A stretch of 64,000 nt of DNA from contig CM055819.1 in the NCBI GenBank assembly GCA_029582265.1, positions 27,727,064 through 27,791,063 of the forward strand, in the 5' to 3' direction. Of the stretch, positions 34,100 through 45,174 are shown piece after piece. The notes beneath the pieces are model-generated. The model did no database searches, was not told the origin of the DNA, and saw only the letters and a list, made by a program, of their open reading frames with translations. Position 1 is the stretch's first letter, and the number at the start of each line of letters is the position of its first letter. This DNA is from Zoroaster sp. YZ-2022 (taxonomy: Eukaryota; Echinodermata; Asteroidea; Forcipulatida; Zoroasteridae). A program made the position numbers and the translations under genes.

Positions 34100-37000
34100 C
34101 TGGGCAATGAAAAAGATATATAACATATGTGACCTGTCACAGTCGGAAATTTAAACAATTGAGTTATTGGTATTTCTGGATTCAGTAGAACAAGAGCTTT
34201 CCAACGATATATAACACTTGGGGTTACAGCGATTCCCCAGACCACCAGAGGGGGATTTGCGGCTTTGTTTTCGTCTTTGTTTCCGTCTTTGTTTCAAGTT
34301 GTTTGTTAGAACGCGATAAAAGCTACCAACAAAATTGGCCTGAAATTGAGGTTTTTAATTGTCTGATCGAACTGAAAATTTGGAATTCGATATAAGGAGA
34401 TTTACAAATTGCAAATATAATAACAAAATTAGACCTCCCCTCAGATTTTTCACTTTTCCCACTTTACTGAGAAATGGTATAGTGCGACTTTACGCTCATT
34501 TCATTGTAACAGGTCATATATATAATGATGAAAGTCATCTGATCTATAGATTCATAATCCGTTTGTTTTGCTATTTCAACCAAAAGTAAATCACCTTCAA
34601 ATCAGATATTTCACAAATTGTTTCACTGAAGCATTGCTGTTCAATTCATTTATCAAACTATTCCCTAGTCATGCTCTGGTAAAATATGAAACTCTAATTT
34701 GAAAGTAATTTACTTTCTGAAAGCAAAAGTAAATCACCTTCAAATCAGATATTTCACAAATTGTTTCACTGAAGCATTGCTGTTCAATTCATTTATCAAA
34801 CTATTCCCTAGTCATGCTCTGGTAAAATATGAAACTCTAATTTGAAAGTAATTTACTTTCTGAAAGTGCAATAAATGACAGTAAAAAGGATTCTCAAGGA
34901 GTACACAAATTCTTTTTTTTTAAATATATAAAAAACCTGTCCGAGGATAGGAATTTTCAAAGCAACATCAGGAATTAAACTTAAAACAATTTTCACAAGA
35001 GTTTCAATAAATTTTCTTTTGTTGTAGTACAAAGTGTCATTCAACCTACCAAACAAGTTAATGCAAAGTGGAAACTTTGATAAATAATTCTTCTAAATTA
35101 TCGGAAATGTACAAATTTGATCAAAGACAACAACAAAAATTTTCTTACCATACTCCTTTGGTCTTTGTGTCATTCTGTGCCCTCCATGGCTTGGATGCAT
35201 AGATCGCCTCACCATTCACCTTCAACCAAGCACCCAGCTGACGCAGACGTTCTTCAAATATCGGTACGATACGACCATCATGGGTGGGTCCGATGTTCAC
35301 CAGGAGATTACCGCCACAACTGAGCAATAATATCAGTTTGGTATTGAATCAATATACCGAATGAAGTCAGGATACACAATGAGACCATAAGGAATAAAAC
35401 CCATCAAACTGGAAGCAGATTAGATCAATATGTCAGACAGTGTCATAAGGCTGACTATTTTCATTGGATAGAAAAGACCTCTAATTTTCTAACAACCCAG
35501 AGCTCAAGTAAAGGCACCATGACACCATGTAGAAATTCTCTTTTGAGTAGTAAATACTTCTGAAAAGAACCAGATGGTTACAACTCGCCAATTTCAATCA
35601 CTGATAAAATAAATGGCTAAAACAAAGCACACAAGCTAAAAGTAAAGGTTGCCACATTGTACCAAAATAAAATGGATACAAAAATGTAACAAATTTAAGT
35701 GAGCTGTTAATTAAAACATTGGAAACCTCCGCCGTCAATGAGAGCCAGAAATACCAGCAGTGTTCTTGCCAGAGCCCTTCGATATGCAGTGCTCATTGGC
35801 TGATATGGGGGGAGGGAGGGGGGGTCACTTTGAGTCCCACTTTGTAAATATACCACATGTTTTTAATGTGTCCTTATTTGCAATGTGCCCCTCTTTTTAG
35901 CCTCACTGGATCCGCCCCTTGCAGCGCTGCACTTTTACAGCCTTCTCATTGATCGACACATACCATTGGCAGAAACAGGGGGTGAGGGGGGAATGTGATT
36001 CCATTTGTTTTTTGTGCCCTTCTCCCTTTTTTGGCAGTATGCGCCCCTCCCTTTTCAAAACCCTAGCTCCACACCTGTCACATACCTGACTGTTTCTGCA
36101 AGGAGCTTGGTCAGATCATCCATGTTAAGATAGTCGGCAAGTTGAGCATTACGACGATAGCCCCATGACAACTTGTCAATAGTCATGGCATTCTCCCACT
36201 TGTGTTTCTGCAGAACGCCTTGCGATGAGAGGGGAAAAAAAAGAATTTTCAATATCAGTAAAATAAACTTGTAAAAGAAGTGTTTCATCAAACTTGGGAG
36301 GAAATTAATACACAGCTAAAATAAGTCACAAACTAGGGCTGTGCCGGGTATCCAGGTATCCGGATACCCGACCGAAACGGTCATTACCTGGTTCCATTTT
36401 TCGGTTCCAATTACCCGTAAACGACTTTTTAGAAATCTGTGACTCTTGAACAATGTAATGTTTACACTTTTACAGACAATTATCTGTAAATTCAAGAGAT
36501 TGCACTCCAATAAAAAAAAGATCGATTTAAGTATGGTATCCTCTGTATTATAAAAGTCAATTTGTTGCCATTTACAGTACATGTATTTGTACACCATCGG
36601 AGGCATGTTTTCAACACAAATGAAAACGGGTATCCGGGTATCCGAAGTTTCCTGATTTCGGGTATCCGGTTCCAAAAATATCCGAAAACGCACAGCCCTA
36701 TCACAAACTAGTCTTTTCTGTAAAGTTCTTTTGAAACAATGACATTTTAGAGTAACTCTAGGGGTAAATTTCATGGATCTGCTTGGTGCAAAACAATTTG
36801 CTGAGCACAAAATATTTGTTACCAGCCAAACTGCCTTGTAATGTATACTGCTTTTGGTAGGTTCTCACGTACATTTTGCTAAGCAGGTCAATTTGCTAGG
36901 CAATATAATAATAATAATAATAATAGTAATGTGGACTTATATAGTGCACGTATCCACCAAACTGGTGCTCAAGGCGCATAATATTATTACCCCTGCTCAT

Positions 37001-40000
37001 CAGACTCATAAATCATTCCTGAAAACCATCTCAGCTCCCTGGGGAGTATACAGCTCAATTGCTGCCATTACAGCGCATATAGGGCTAATCAAACACAACA
37101 ACCAACTCTGCCCTCACAGGTACCCATTTACCCCTGGGTGGAGAGAAGCAATTATGGTAAAGTGTCTTGCTCAAGGACACAAGCACCATGGTCGCGGTTG
37201 GGATTCGAAACCCACATTCTGACGACTCCAGCCATCAGAACACAAATCCGATGAACTGAACCGCTCGACCATGGCACTCCATATTCTCTGTTTCTGTACC
37301 TGGATTGAAGTGGTCCCCACACGTATAGAAGCCTCCATGTCTGCAGGTTGTATTAGAGCCCCATCTATCATTGGTAACCACTACATCCTTAACAGGGCTG
37401 CAAAAATCAAACCAACGACTCACAGAAATGAAAAACCATCCAAGGTTTTTAAATCACTTCAAAAAGAATCCTCTAACTCAAAAATGATACAATTAAAGGT
37501 ATGGTACAACATTGGTAAAGACCAGATTATCAAATTCATAAATTATAATCTAAAAACATATCAATCATCATGAGAAGTGATTTCATCTGCAATGCTTTCA
37601 TCTTAAAGAAAACATGAATTTTTACGTCAAATTTACAAAAAGTTGCCAGCTGGCAACTTCTTTGTAACACATCAACATAAAACAAACATTTTGGTTGTTT
37701 TCTCAAAAGTATGACCCCTCACAAGTATATATTTCTTGCAAACTAGACGGTTGAAAAGAACAAACTTTACCAAATACCAAGGATGTACCTTTCCTTTCAT
37801 CTAATCATTTGTACTACTTGAACAAATTAGTAAGAGATGATTTTTTTGTTTAAGGAATTTCACTCAAATATTTATAGATATTGAACAGATATGGAACAGA
37901 AGTTGTAATTTTCAGCAACTTTTGAAGACATTTCCTACTAAGAGAAAATATAAAATCTTCTCCAACATACTCAATAAGAAAGCATGTCCCTACAAACTAA
38001 AGTTGTTAGTATTTTCCTGTAAACTAAAAAGTTAGTCATTTCCTAAACACTTGATGAGAAAAGTAAGACTAATTGCAGTGACACCATGTGAAATTCTCAA
38101 TTGAGTAGTAATTAGTTCTGAAAAGAACTAGAGGTTACAACTCGACGTTTCAATCAGTATGCTCTGATCGTCCTCAGGAGAACTTGATGAGAAAGATGGA
38201 AAAATAAATATTTACATTTCATATCTGTAAAACTGAATAGCCATTATTGCTGTGTCTCATTAAACTGGGAAGACAGAAGAGAGAAGTTATTAGGAGGGAA
38301 CTAGGAAAAGATATAAGGGATGAGCTGTTAGAAAAATGGGAGAAAGAAATCATTAAGGAATTATTTGATTGGCGGCAGAACAACTATTACAGACTTTTAC
38401 CTAGCACACAGACTTGTTTGGTTTGGTCTAGATTCCTGCATTCATTTTCTAACCTGCTATTATAAAGCCATGCGAGAAATGCGGTACTATTCCAGTAGTC
38501 TGGTGTTACATAGCGTTCATTGGCTCCATCTGACCATACAACCTCAGGCTTGTACATATTGACTATCTCATGCAATTCAGGTATGGCAACCTCCTGGGAG
38601 AGAAACAAAACGATTGTTGTGGGGTTTTGTGTACAACTGCAACACATCTACAGCAAATGTTTCATCTTTTTCATGCAAATTCACTTTTGATTGGTATATC
38701 TTATTTTTTACTCTACTACATTTCAAACCTGAAAAAATTGCATTGCACTAACCATTGGGGGAGGGGGGGGGGCTTATTTCTAAGTACAGATTGATCTAAA
38801 AATTTACCTTTGTGGCAAAACCTGGGGATTGTAAATTTGGAGTGCCCCATATATGGCGATATTGATAATTCATGAGTGACAATCCCTAGGGTTGATGTAG
38901 GGTTGGGGAAAGGGTGGGGGACATTAAGAAATTATCAGGACTTTTCAAAAGGTTCAATAAAGCATCCGTCACCTACTACATCCTACAAATGCTGCTGCAC
39001 CACATGATGATATGAATAATGAAAGAACATAAAACAAGGAGAGCGCTAGACTGCTAGGGCTGTGCGTTTTTGGATATTTTTGGAACCGGATATCCGAAAT
39101 CAAGAAACTTCAGATACCTGGATACCCGTTTTAATTTTCAATTTCAACAACACTTTTTTTTATTAATAGCACAACAATTAATGTGGACGTTCCCTATAAT
39201 AATATCCCCTCTATTAACAGCTCATGGCACACACTCCCAGTGCAGACATAAATTATGCACTAATCCAATAACTACAAACAATAGGCAAACACTGTATCAC
39301 ACTTAATCAGTTGGAGGAAAGCGTGTTGAAACTGTCCATAAAAGAGGCCCTACTACAAAGGTGTTATCTAGTGTAATCTCTTGAATCTCTTCTCGACAAA
39401 ATAAAATTATAAAAAGAGTAAACATTTCATTATTCATGGGTCACAGATTTCTGTCAAATGTGAAGTCCGAATTTAATTGGAACCAAAAAATGGAACCAAA
39501 AAATGGAACCAGGTAGTGACAGTATTATCCGGATACCTGGAACAGGCTTAGAAACTGCCCCTGTAATCTTCAGTACCTGAGCATACTGGGATGTTGTATA
39601 GTTATTCCGTTTGTCATCTTCAAACAGCGGATTGAACCATTCCTTCAGAGAATGGTAGAGCCCAAAGCGAAGATCCGTGTTGTTGCGGATTGCTTTGGCA
39701 AGGTCGCCTATTTCAAAAGTAAAACAAAATTATGCATTGTCACATTTGCATATTACATTTTTACAAGACTTTGACTTCAACTCCCCCAAAATTAATGAAA
39801 TTTGTAATATTTTTTTGGTTGATTTGATTTGATTTACACTATTGTTTAAGCTTGGGCAATATCGACTTTTTTCATCCACGATATATCGGCAAACATCGTG
39901 ACTATTTTTTCATTCATGCATGATTGCTTTAGAGACGATAACCACAGGTATGTAGCCCTCTACAAGCATCACAATAAATCTCAAATTCCTTTGCATAGCA

Positions 40001-43000
40001 TGTATGTACTTCTGAAGTAGTTCACTTTTGTTTGTCACTTCTGAAAGCTGAAAAGACTGTCCTAATTTTGTCCTGACTTGACTCACAATTTTTTTAATCG
40101 CGATATATTTTTTTAAACGAAAAGTTCTCGATATCTTAATTGAATAAAAAAAGGTATCGCGATATTTGATATTATTGTGTTATCGCCCAAGCTTACTATT
40201 GTTATATAAAATAAAATGAATAATAAATAATCAAAGTTTTACCAACAAAAAATACTTGATGAAAATTGATATGATTTCAAACATCCCTTAAAATTTCTAA
40301 ACTATACCAATCCTTTACCTTACCTTAGAATAAAGATAAAAATTTATTTTGCTTTTCTCAGCGCATTTAAGTATTATTTCTCACAAAGACACCAATTGCT
40401 CCCACCCTCTTCAAGATAAACAACTTTATCACAGCCTTACCAACAAGATCTCTCTTGGGTCCAACATCCATGGAGTTCCAGTTCCATGAATACTTGGAGG
40501 GCCAGTTAGTGAAGCCCTCGTGGTGTTTACTGGTCAACACAACGTATCTGAGGAGAGCAATCATTGAAATAAATGAATGTATGATCGAGACACTAAAACG
40601 TTTGCAGGCACAGTCTTTTTTCACTATAAAAATATAAAAGCTGCAGAACAGCCAATAATTTGACCCCATTTTACCGTTTAACCCTTTCCTTACCATAGGC
40701 GACTTTAGTCGACTGCACTCATACCTTCTTCCTTACCATAGGCGACTTTAGTCGACTGCACTCATACCCTCTTCCTTACCATAGGCGACTTTAGTCGACT
40801 GCACTCATACCCTCTTCCTTACCATAGGCGACTTTAGTCGACTGCACTCATACCCTCTTCCTTACCATAGGCGACTTTAGTCGACTGCACTCATACCCTC
40901 TTCCTTACCATAGGCGACTTAGTCGACTGCACTCACCCTCTTCCTTACCATGGCGACTTTTAGTCGACTGCACTCATACCCTCTTCCTTACCATAGGCGA
41001 CTTTAGTGAGCTGCACTCCTACCCTCTTCCTTACCATAGGCGACTTTTAGTCACTGCACTCATCCCTCTTCCTTACCATAGGCGACTTTAGTCGACTGCA
41101 CTCATACCCTCTTCCTTACCATAGGCGACTTTAGTCGACTGCACTCATACCCTCTTCCTTACCATAGGCGACTTTAGTCGACTGCACTCATACCCTCTTC
41201 CTTACCATAGGCGACTTTAGTCGACTGCACTCATACCCTCTTCCTTACCATAGGCGACTTTAGTCGACTGCACTCATACCCTCTTCCTTACCATAGGCGA
41301 CTTTAGTCGACTGCACTCATACCTTCTTCCTTACCATAGGCGACTTTAGTCGACTGCACTCATACCTTCTTCCTTACCATAGGCGACTTTAGTCGGCCAA
41401 GCTTTCACACAAGCCCGAGCACAAAGGCCATTTGTTATAAAGCTGTAGTTTTGTCTATGTTCACCCTCCATACCCAAGCTTACAATGGTTGGAAAGAGCA
41501 AGATCGGATCTTTCCATTGATGGTGAAATAAAATAAGGTTGCTATTATGAAATCCCTTCAAATTGTAGCGTAAAGATCCGAAATGCCAAACACCTACAGA
41601 GCGCCATGTGTTTGTGTACAAAAAAGTGTTTGAGTTTACAGATCACACTGAGGAAACAAAGACCGAGAACTTGGACATTTATTGACCGATCTTCATGTTA
41701 TTTGGATTTTATGAAAGAGAATTCAATAAGTAAGATATTTTTTATTATTTATTTTGCTGTAAAACGATATCTTCAAGGTGATAACAGAGTTTGTAAAATT
41801 GGCCTTTGAACACAAGCTTTCTGTTGAGTAAGAATGTGTGCTTCATGCTTGAGTGATCAAACAATGCGGTCACCAGTGGTTGTTTTATGTCAAAACAATT
41901 CGGTACTGAGAGGGTTAAAGGGGAGAGTTGTTCTGTGCCCTCAATCGAAATATTTTTTGTGGCTACTTGAAAAAAAAATTCCACTACCTGCCTGAGTGTT
42001 TTTTTGGTGGGAGCGGGGAGTGATTGGGAGAACCGGCTTCAACACCTTTGTGGTCAACCAAATCTGTTTACACTTCAGTCTCTGGTATCTGGTCTCCGTG
42101 CGCATCACCCGAGACCTTCGCATCACCTGAGACCTGCGCATCAGCAATTTATTTAATTTTGTTTTTTTTATTATTATTATTTTTTTGCTATAAAACGATG
42201 TCCAATTGCATCGATTGAAATTCTGCCAGCTGTGTTTAAAAAAAGTTTTTCACATAGGGGTATGAACGTTTGACCAGAAGTCCGCTCATGGGGACTTATT
42301 TTTTTAGGCCTTACCCTACTGAACACATTTTTGCCTAGATACAGCTAGTGATCTATATTAAAACAATGATGTGGCAAATGTTACATGCCTCTTCATGAAT
42401 ACAGTCACTGATCTCTATTCAGTCAGTTCATGTGACGCTAGCGACTGAGTAAAAAACAAAGGAGCAGTTTACACATGAGGTTACAGCAACAAAAATTCTA
42501 TAATGCTTTCTGTGGTTTAATTAAACTGTAGATATCTAAGACCTGCTGATCCACATGATATGACCGAGACCTACAGTTACCACAGCTAGCCGAGGAAATG
42601 AAAACAGTAGGGGGCAGTTCATATCTAGCTAATAAGCAAATAGTTTTGCTAAGCAATATCAAACAGACTACCATCCAAAATGCATACATTTTGTTTGAAA
42701 GTTTTGGCTGGTAACCAAATAAATATGCTAAGCAAAGCTTTTCTAATAAGCAGCTCTTTGAAATTGGCCACAGGTGGTCTACAAGACTCACTTAGCTCCA
42801 GATGCTTGGAAGATCTCAGCCCACTGATCAGGATCAAAGAGTTCAGCCCTGAACATCTCGGCAAAATCACCATAGGTGAAATCTGGCGAGTAATTCTCCT
42901 TCATGAATTCAAGGATTGGTGTCTTGGGAGTGTCGCCTTGCCAGTACCACCAGAACCATTCAGCACTTTGTCCACCGAAACTGAAATTGTAAAAGAAACA

Positions 43001-44163
43001 CAAGTACCAGTGACTTCTTAGCTTCAGCAAATTCACAAATTCATGTACAATTGTACATGGATTTTTTTATGGCAAATTATTTTCCTTTGAAAATGTGTGA
43101 ATTTTAAAAGTAAAACACTGATCATAATTGACCAATCCAGATGTGGCCTTATACCCCCCCCCCCAACCCCCATTCTTAGCAATGCTAAGAACTTGACCGA
43201 TGTAGCAACAGTCGTCATGGTCATGGAAGGCCATTTGTCAATCCATGCTGTTTTGATTGACAGGCCGGATTAGTCTATTGCACAAAGAGATTAAAAGGGG
43301 TTAATTATTACAATCTAAAATTTTGTGATTAGGTAAGCTTGGCCAAGCAGACACTTTTGGCATGAATTCACTATTGTGACATCGGTAATTTTATTGAAAT
43401 TTTAATTCAATTGATTTTTTATTTTTTTATTTCAAAAATGTTTCGAAAAAGTGAGCTATCCCAGAATAACAGATGTTATGCCACATGTGTCTGCTTGAGC
43501 AAGGTTACCTAATCACTAAGTTTTAGGTTGTAATTAGCAGATCAAAAGTTGGGGGGAAAAAAGAAAAATAGCTCCTTTTTTGTACATCATAAATGAGCCA
43601 GTAATTTTCAGGCGCTGTGTTCATCTTAAACTAGGACACCGATTCCATGCCCTGTTGAAAGTCAGCTGTGATTGTGACGATATTGTCCCTTTAAGAGAAC
43701 TGTCTAAATATAATAATAGAGCCTCATTAGAGGGAAAGACTGTTGAACGCAACCACCACTTGTGCACAATGTCGTAGCATGTGGTTTTAGCAGACGACAA
43801 AACAGCCAACTGGATGTGCATACATTCATTGCTCAAAATCCTCACTTGACTATACTTAAATTTCCTCTCCTTAAAAAGTGTGTCCTCTATCATCTTACTT
43901 TAAAGGAAAATCTGTCATATTTTGTCAAACTGGGATAGAGAAATTGCGGGTTGTATTCAACATTCTTTCCCCAACAGACAGTACCTTGGTACAGAATAGA
44001 CACCCCAATGTACCATGACACCAACTTTGGCCTCATCATACCAAGACGGCAGAGGTCTGGAATCAAGGGAATGCCAGTTGGGTTTGTACTTGACAGCTGG
44101 CACAGTGGAGAACATCAAGAAAAACACCGCAAATAACTGCACCACCTCCATCCAAGGGTTCAT
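33841..44163 (-). CDS. Alpha-L-fucosidase, copy A (nine coding exons)
   Basis: Joined exons on the minus strand: 43,985-44,163, 42,792-42,980, 40,441-40,547, 39,577-39,707, 38,454-38,593, 37,300-37,397, 36,086-36,218, 35,149-35,319, 33,841-34,099 (1,407 bp, 468 aa). Every intron is GT..AG and the frame is continuous. The protein starts with a hydrophobic signal ([23 protein letters not shown] is 4 codons earlier), then [57 protein letters not shown] (Asp224, the expected GH29 nucleophile) and [15 protein letters not shown]. The length matches animal FUCA1/FUCA2 (about 465 aa). It would release terminal L-fucose from glycans in lysosomes or outside the cell. Several N-glycosylation sequons (NNT, NST, NTT, NVT) are seen. 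It differs from copies B and C by an additional intron after VYSVPS. Confidence 0.92.
34581..34866. repeat. Perfect 143-bp tandem duplication
   Basis: CAAAAGTAAATCACCTTCAA begins at 34,581 and again at 34,724; by eye the two 143-bp units are identical through CTTTCTGAAAG. It lies in intron 8 of fucosidase A. Confidence 0.93.
35149..35319 (-). CDS. Fucosidase A exon 8
   Basis: Encodes (S)[55 protein letters not shown](W). It differs from the matching exon of copy B at only 5 of 171 bases by my count. Confidence 0.93.
35516..35590. repeat. Penelope-related terminal repeat fragment
   Basis: TGACACCATGTAGAAATTCT, GAGTAGTAAATACTTCTGAA and CCAGATGGTTACAACTC match the family at 38,070 and 48,800. 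It lies in fucosidase A intron 7. Confidence 0.55.
36086..36218 (-). CDS. Fucosidase A exon 7
   Basis: Encodes (G)[43 protein letters not shown](R/S). KWEN..TIDK.SWG is conserved in the family and lies near the active site. Confidence 0.92.
36334..36700. mobile_element. hAT-like MITE with 8-bp TSD (TCACAAAC)
   Basis: TAGGGCTGTGCCGGGTATCC at the left, GCACAGCCCTA at the right, flanked by TCACAAAC on both sides (36,326-36,333; 36,701-36,708). It has degenerate GGATACCCG/CGGGTATCC repeats inside each end. Confidence 0.93.
36905..37281 (-). mobile_element. Full-length tRNA-derived SINE
   Basis: AAT tail, TTATATAGTGCACGTATCCA, body, GGGATTCGAAACCCA (B box side) and CCGCTCGACCATGGCACTCC (A box side). 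Its head end is only about 19 bp from the donor of fucosidase A exon 6. Confidence 0.88.
37300..37397 (-). CDS. Fucosidase A exon 6
   Basis: Encodes (S)[32 protein letters not shown](G). Acceptor TTTTTGCAG; donor CAG/GTACAG. Confidence 0.92.
37500..37720. repeat. Interspersed repeat, 'ACATTGGTAA..ACCAGATT' family
   Basis: ACAACATTGGTAAAGACCAG, ATATCAATCATCATGAGAAG and TTTCATCTTAAAGAAAACA recur at 6,290 and 63,735. It lies in fucosidase A intron 5. Confidence 0.45.
38070..38180 (-). mobile_element. Penelope-related terminal repeat with hammerhead-like core
   Basis: Plus-strand GTGACACCATGTGAAATTCT, GTTCTGAAAAGAACT, GGTTACAACTCGACGTTTC, CTGATCGTCCTCAGGAG. On the minus strand this gives CTGAGGA, a stem-loop, and GAAAC. 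Confidence 0.6.
38139..38177 (-). ncRNA. Hammerhead-like ribozyme motif
   Basis: Minus strand: CTGAGGA (fits CUGANGA) at 38,177-38,171, then a stem (GATCAG / CTGAT) around an AGCATA loop, then GAAAC at 38,151-38,147 followed by GTC. The core bases of a type I hammerhead are present; stem III would be very short, as is usual in Penelope-like elements. Activity is unproven. Confidence 0.5.
38454..38593 (-). CDS. Fucosidase A exon 5 (nucleophile exon)
   Basis: Encodes [45 protein letters not shown](S). It contains the WSDG nucleophile motif and is two codons longer than in B and C. Confidence 0.93.
39055..39550. mobile_element. hAT-like MITE, second copy of the TAGGGCTGTGC family
   Basis: Left end TAGGGCTGTGCGTTTTTGG. 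Right end CGGATACCTGGAACAGGCTTA is a mutated version of the expected terminus. Flanks TAGACTGC and GAAACTGC match at 6 of 8 bases. It ends 27 bp from the donor of fucosidase A exon 4. Confidence 0.7.
39577..39707 (-). CDS. Fucosidase A exon 4
   Basis: Encodes (G)[43 protein letters not shown]. Donor CAG/GTACTG, acceptor AAATAG. It is clearly diverged from the B and C counterparts. Confidence 0.9.
39847..40195. mobile_element. hAT-like MITE with 8-bp TSD (CTATTGTT)
   Basis: TAAGCTTGGGC .. GCCCAAGCTTA with CTATTGTT at 39,839-39,846 and 40,196-40,203. It is a sibling of 18,928-19,327. Confidence 0.93.
40441..40547 (-). CDS. Fucosidase A exon 3
   Basis: Encodes (K)[35 protein letters not shown](G). 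KHHEGF is a substrate-binding motif of GH29. Confidence 0.93.
40684..41396. repeat. 43-bp minisatellite (about 16.5 units)
   Basis: Unit: CCTTACCATAGGCGACTTTA, GTCGACTGCACTCATACCCT, CTT. Most units are identical, with a few units near 40,915-41,070 bearing small indels. It is in fucosidase A intron 2. Each unit carries a TAGTCGACT palindrome. Confidence 0.95.
42792..42980 (-). CDS. Fucosidase A exon 2
   Basis: Acceptor TTACAATTTCAG, then (S)[20 protein letters not shown] through [10 protein letters not shown].., AEIFQASGA(K). In copies B and C this stretch is fused to exon 1. Confidence 0.92.
43298..43541. mobile_element. MITE with ~50-bp inverted ends
   Basis: Left: GTGATTAGGTAAGCTTGGCC, AAGCAGACAC. 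Right: GTGTCTGCTTGAGCAAGGTT, ACCTAATCAC, with ACAATCTAAAA/TTTTAGGTTGTAA outside. It lies in fucosidase A intron 1. Confidence 0.65.
43575..43712. repeat. MITE right-half fragment, 'AATATTGTCACGATC' family
   Basis: AATGAGCCAGTAATTTTCAG, TAAACTAGGACACCGATTCC, CCCTGTTGAAAGTCAGCT and GTGACGATATTGTCCCTTTA match the family consensus. It is also in fucosidase A intron 1. Confidence 0.6.
43985..44163 (-). CDS. Fucosidase A exon 1 (start, signal peptide)
   Basis: [20 protein letters not shown] then [39 protein letters not shown] and AG/GTACTG donor. The open frame continues 6 codons into the intron, which could mislead a gene caller. Either Met1 or Met5 could start translation. Confidence 0.88.
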
Positions 44164-44435
44164 TATTTATGTTTCAAGTTGCAATCAGATTTGTAGTCAA
44201 CTCATGAATCATGATCAACGGCTGGGTTGTGAATGTCAACTTGACCTTGTTCACATGTTCACATTCTAAATTAAAGCTCAGTACGTGATCACCAGTGTGT
44301 ACAGGTCGTTGCTGTATGGTTTGTACTAAATTATTCTAAAATGAATAATTGCATGTCACGCATGTGGTCTTGTAGTCGTACTATACTAGTCAGCCACATG
44401 TGTCATATACGATATGTAATTGACACGGCAGAAAC

Positions 44436-44470
44436 CATGGAGGTAGAATTAGACTAATTCTACCTCCATG
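44436..44470. repeat. Perfect hairpin, 17-bp arms
   Basis: CATGGAGGTAGAATTAG, one A, then its exact complement CTAATTCTACCTCCATG. Flanked by CAGAAAC on both sides (GGCAGAAAC / TGCAGAAAC). Confidence 0.9.
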
Positions 44471-45152
44471 CAGAAACTAACACGTACAATCATTATCAGA
44501 TTAGTATATTAAAACGGTAGTCAAATTGCATATCAATCAGTAGAGGAAATCTCCATCTTGAATGTAGTTCCGTTTTTTTATGAATGGGCTTTTATAATTT
44601 ATTTTGAATGGTGATATCAAATAAAACATAAATACATAAACATAATCTATATCCCTCCGCGCCACCGATCTCCCCATAGGGTTGTTAACTTGTACATTAC
44701 TTGGTGGTCACAGTTTCCCATTCACAAAAAGTGGCCGCGCAGTGAACAGCGCCCTCACTCGGTCATGATTGACACTAATATTTATATTATAATAGATTTT
44801 GTCTGAACAAAGATGATGATGATAATGACTGATGATATTTGATAATGCCCTCTTGTGTGGTTGGATAAATCTCTCTGTAAATTGCTCGATGTGAAGAGTA
44901 TGAAATAGCTCTAGCCTCGACTTAAACAACGTCTTAGTTAGGCGCGCGGCGCATCTTTTCGTCAAGCGCCTCTCCTCCGTGCATGTGTATGTTATGATGA
45001 ACTCATGGTTCATCATCAGGTGGTGCAGAATTAGTTGGGTGCATTGTCACATGTGGGGTCATGTGATTAGCGTGTCAAGGCACATGACCTTTGCATCAGT
45101 CGTGTGACCGTGCAACATAGCAGCTGCTACTAGTTCCTTGCTCTCATGTGAC

Positions 45153-45174
45153 CATGGAGCTATATAGCTCCATG
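45153..45174. repeat. Perfect 22-bp palindrome upstream of fucosidase B
   Basis: CATGGAGCTAT / ATAGCTCCATG without loop, 236 bp before the start codon. It includes CTATATAG. Confidence 0.88.

Noticed and set aside
43957..43984. Premature stop in fucosidase A after [14 protein letters not shown]
   Set aside because: A GT donor at 43,984 and the in-frame continuation at 42,980 restore SFGG..WFWW, so this is intron read-through rather than a truncation.
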